This document shows, piece by piece, positions 4,805-5,192 of a DNA stretch of 5,192 nt (the first letter of the stretch is position 1; every line of letters starts with the position of its first letter). The position numbers and the translations under genes were made by a program. Below the pieces are notes generated by a model, which saw only the letters and a list, made by a program, of their open reading frames with translations, had not been told where the DNA came from and searched no databases. This DNA comes from Magnetovibrio sp. GTDB taxonomy: Bacteria; Pseudomonadota; Alphaproteobacteria; Rhodospirillales; Magnetovibrionaceae. The stretch is from positions 29,029 through 34,220 of the forward strand of contig JAESSB010000002.1 of the NCBI GenBank assembly GCA_016764335.1. Direction: 5' to 3'.

Positions 4805-4836
4805 CATGTCTAACCACTATAAGGGAGCCTTAAATC

Positions 4837-5043
4837 ATGGGTGGAATATTTTCATCACCATCACCAGCCCCAATGCCCGCGCAAAAAGTTTTACCAGATC
4901 CAGCGAAGGAAGCAGAAACCGCGCGCCTAGAATCGATTGACCGGCGTCGTCGTGGCCGGGCGGGCACGATTACAACATCGGATCGAGGTTTACTCAGCAC
5001 AAATAATAACGCTCCGAAAAAGAAATCGTTGTTGGGAGAATAA
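4837..5043 (+). CDS. Small basic phage protein upstream of the portal gene
   Basis: The protein (68 aa) starts at ATG 4837 with AAGGGAG (4821-4827) nine bases upstream. It opens with a Pro/Ser-rich segment (FSSPSPAPMPAQKVLPDP), then an acidic-to-basic helix (AKEAETARLESI), a core DRRRRGRAGTITTSDRGLL, and a KKKSLLGE C-terminus. From memory, small proteins with RRRGRAGTI..S.RG.L and an LGE ending precede the head-tail connector gene in alphaproteobacterial podophage-like prophages. They have no assigned function; a virion or scaffold-associated role fits the position. The stop TAA (5041-5043) overlaps the next start in TAATG, so the two genes are translated together. There is no transmembrane segment or lipobox. 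Confidence 0.83.
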   Translation: MGGIFSSPSPAPMPAQKVLPDPAKEAETARLESIDRRRRGRAGTITTSDRGLLSTNNNAPKKKSLLGE

Positions 5044-5192
5044 TGATGCAGCAGCAAAAAACACAGCTGACCCCTGAGCAGGTCATCCGCACTTATACCC
5101 ACGCCAAAGAGCGGCGGAGGATGTGGGAATCGCATTGGACGGAATGTTACGATTATGCTCTTCCGCTCCGGGCGACACGAACCCAATCAGGT
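5043..5192 (+). CDS. Head-tail connector (portal) protein, T7 type, N-terminal part
   Basis: This is the first 50 codons of a gene that runs off the right edge, open throughout. The start is ATG 5043, overlapping the upstream TAA; ATG 5046 follows directly and is better spaced (7 nt) from GGAG (5035-5038). The sequence has a short polar lead, then TPEQVIRTYTHAKERRRMWES and HWTECYDYALPLR. A helix of charged residues followed by W-E-S-H-W-x-E-x-Y-D-Y-ALP is the N-terminal hallmark of the podovirus head-tail connecting protein (the T7 gp8 type portal), the twelve-fold ring through which DNA enters the capsid. Most of the protein, normally over 500 residues, lies outside the window, so intactness is unknown. 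Its place marks the start of the head module. Confidence 0.82.
   Translation, partial: MMQQQKTQLTPEQVIRTYTHAKERRRMWESHWTECYDYALPLRATRTQSG

Noticed and set aside
4837..4860. MGGIFS as an N-myristoylation motif of a secreted effector
   Set aside because: Six residues match easily by chance, and the gene is translationally coupled to a portal gene, so a virion role is far more likely.
4830..5186. 118-codon minus-strand open frame
   Set aside because: Opposite the small basic protein and portal start, which have correct signals and overlapping stop/start.
1..5192. CRISPR array, rRNA, integrase or replication origin
   Set aside because: No regularly spaced repeats, rRNA-like sequence, recombinase motif or iteron cluster was seen on either strand.

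Overview
The window is the edge of a prophage in an alphaproteobacterium, next to a graveyard of decayed insertion sequences. No taxon can be read directly. The S24-type repressor, the small phage proteins and a GAAC-N7-GAAC (GTTC-N7-GTTC) SOS box are of alphaproteobacterial type. The pile-up of broken IS5, IS481 and IS30 elements recalls host-associated alphaproteobacteria such as Holosporales/Rickettsiales-like endosymbionts (inference).

Left part (1-2907): four transposase genes, none intact. A frameshifted C-terminal piece of an IS5-family transposase enters from the left edge (2-251, +). A second, nearly full-length IS5-family transposase (335-982, +) is riddled with frameshifts and stops and has lost its catalytic Glu. 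Next is an IS481-family element (998-2907, minus strand) whose ends are 16-bp inverted repeats with 15 matches. Its transposase gene is split by an inserted IS30-family element (1748-2761). Removing the IS30 sequence restores the IS481 reading frame across the junction. The IS30 transposase has itself lost internal segments and gained stops.

Middle (2908-3146): about 240 bp without a recognisable gene.

Right part (3147-5192): phage DNA. A LexA/CI-like repressor (HTH plus S24 peptidase, minus strand) faces a rightward operon across a 133-bp control region. That region holds a TTGACA -35 element and a perfect alphaproteobacterial SOS box at the expected transcription start. The rightward genes are a conserved small phage protein, then a protein with a His...Cys layout that may be a permuted papain-like fold, overlapping the first by 8 bp. 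Next comes a near-consensus sigma70 promoter followed within about 60 nt by a strong intrinsic terminator. After that lie a small basic protein and the start of a T7-type head-tail connector (portal) gene that runs off the window. A strong promoter stopped almost at once by a terminator ahead of head genes resembles the lambda pR'-tR' late switch.

Working model (inference): DNA damage relieves LexA and/or triggers self-cleavage of the S24 repressor, opening the rightward operon. The structural genes are then expressed by read-through or antitermination of the 4775-4804 terminator. No integrase, attachment site, tRNA, rRNA or CRISPR array was found.
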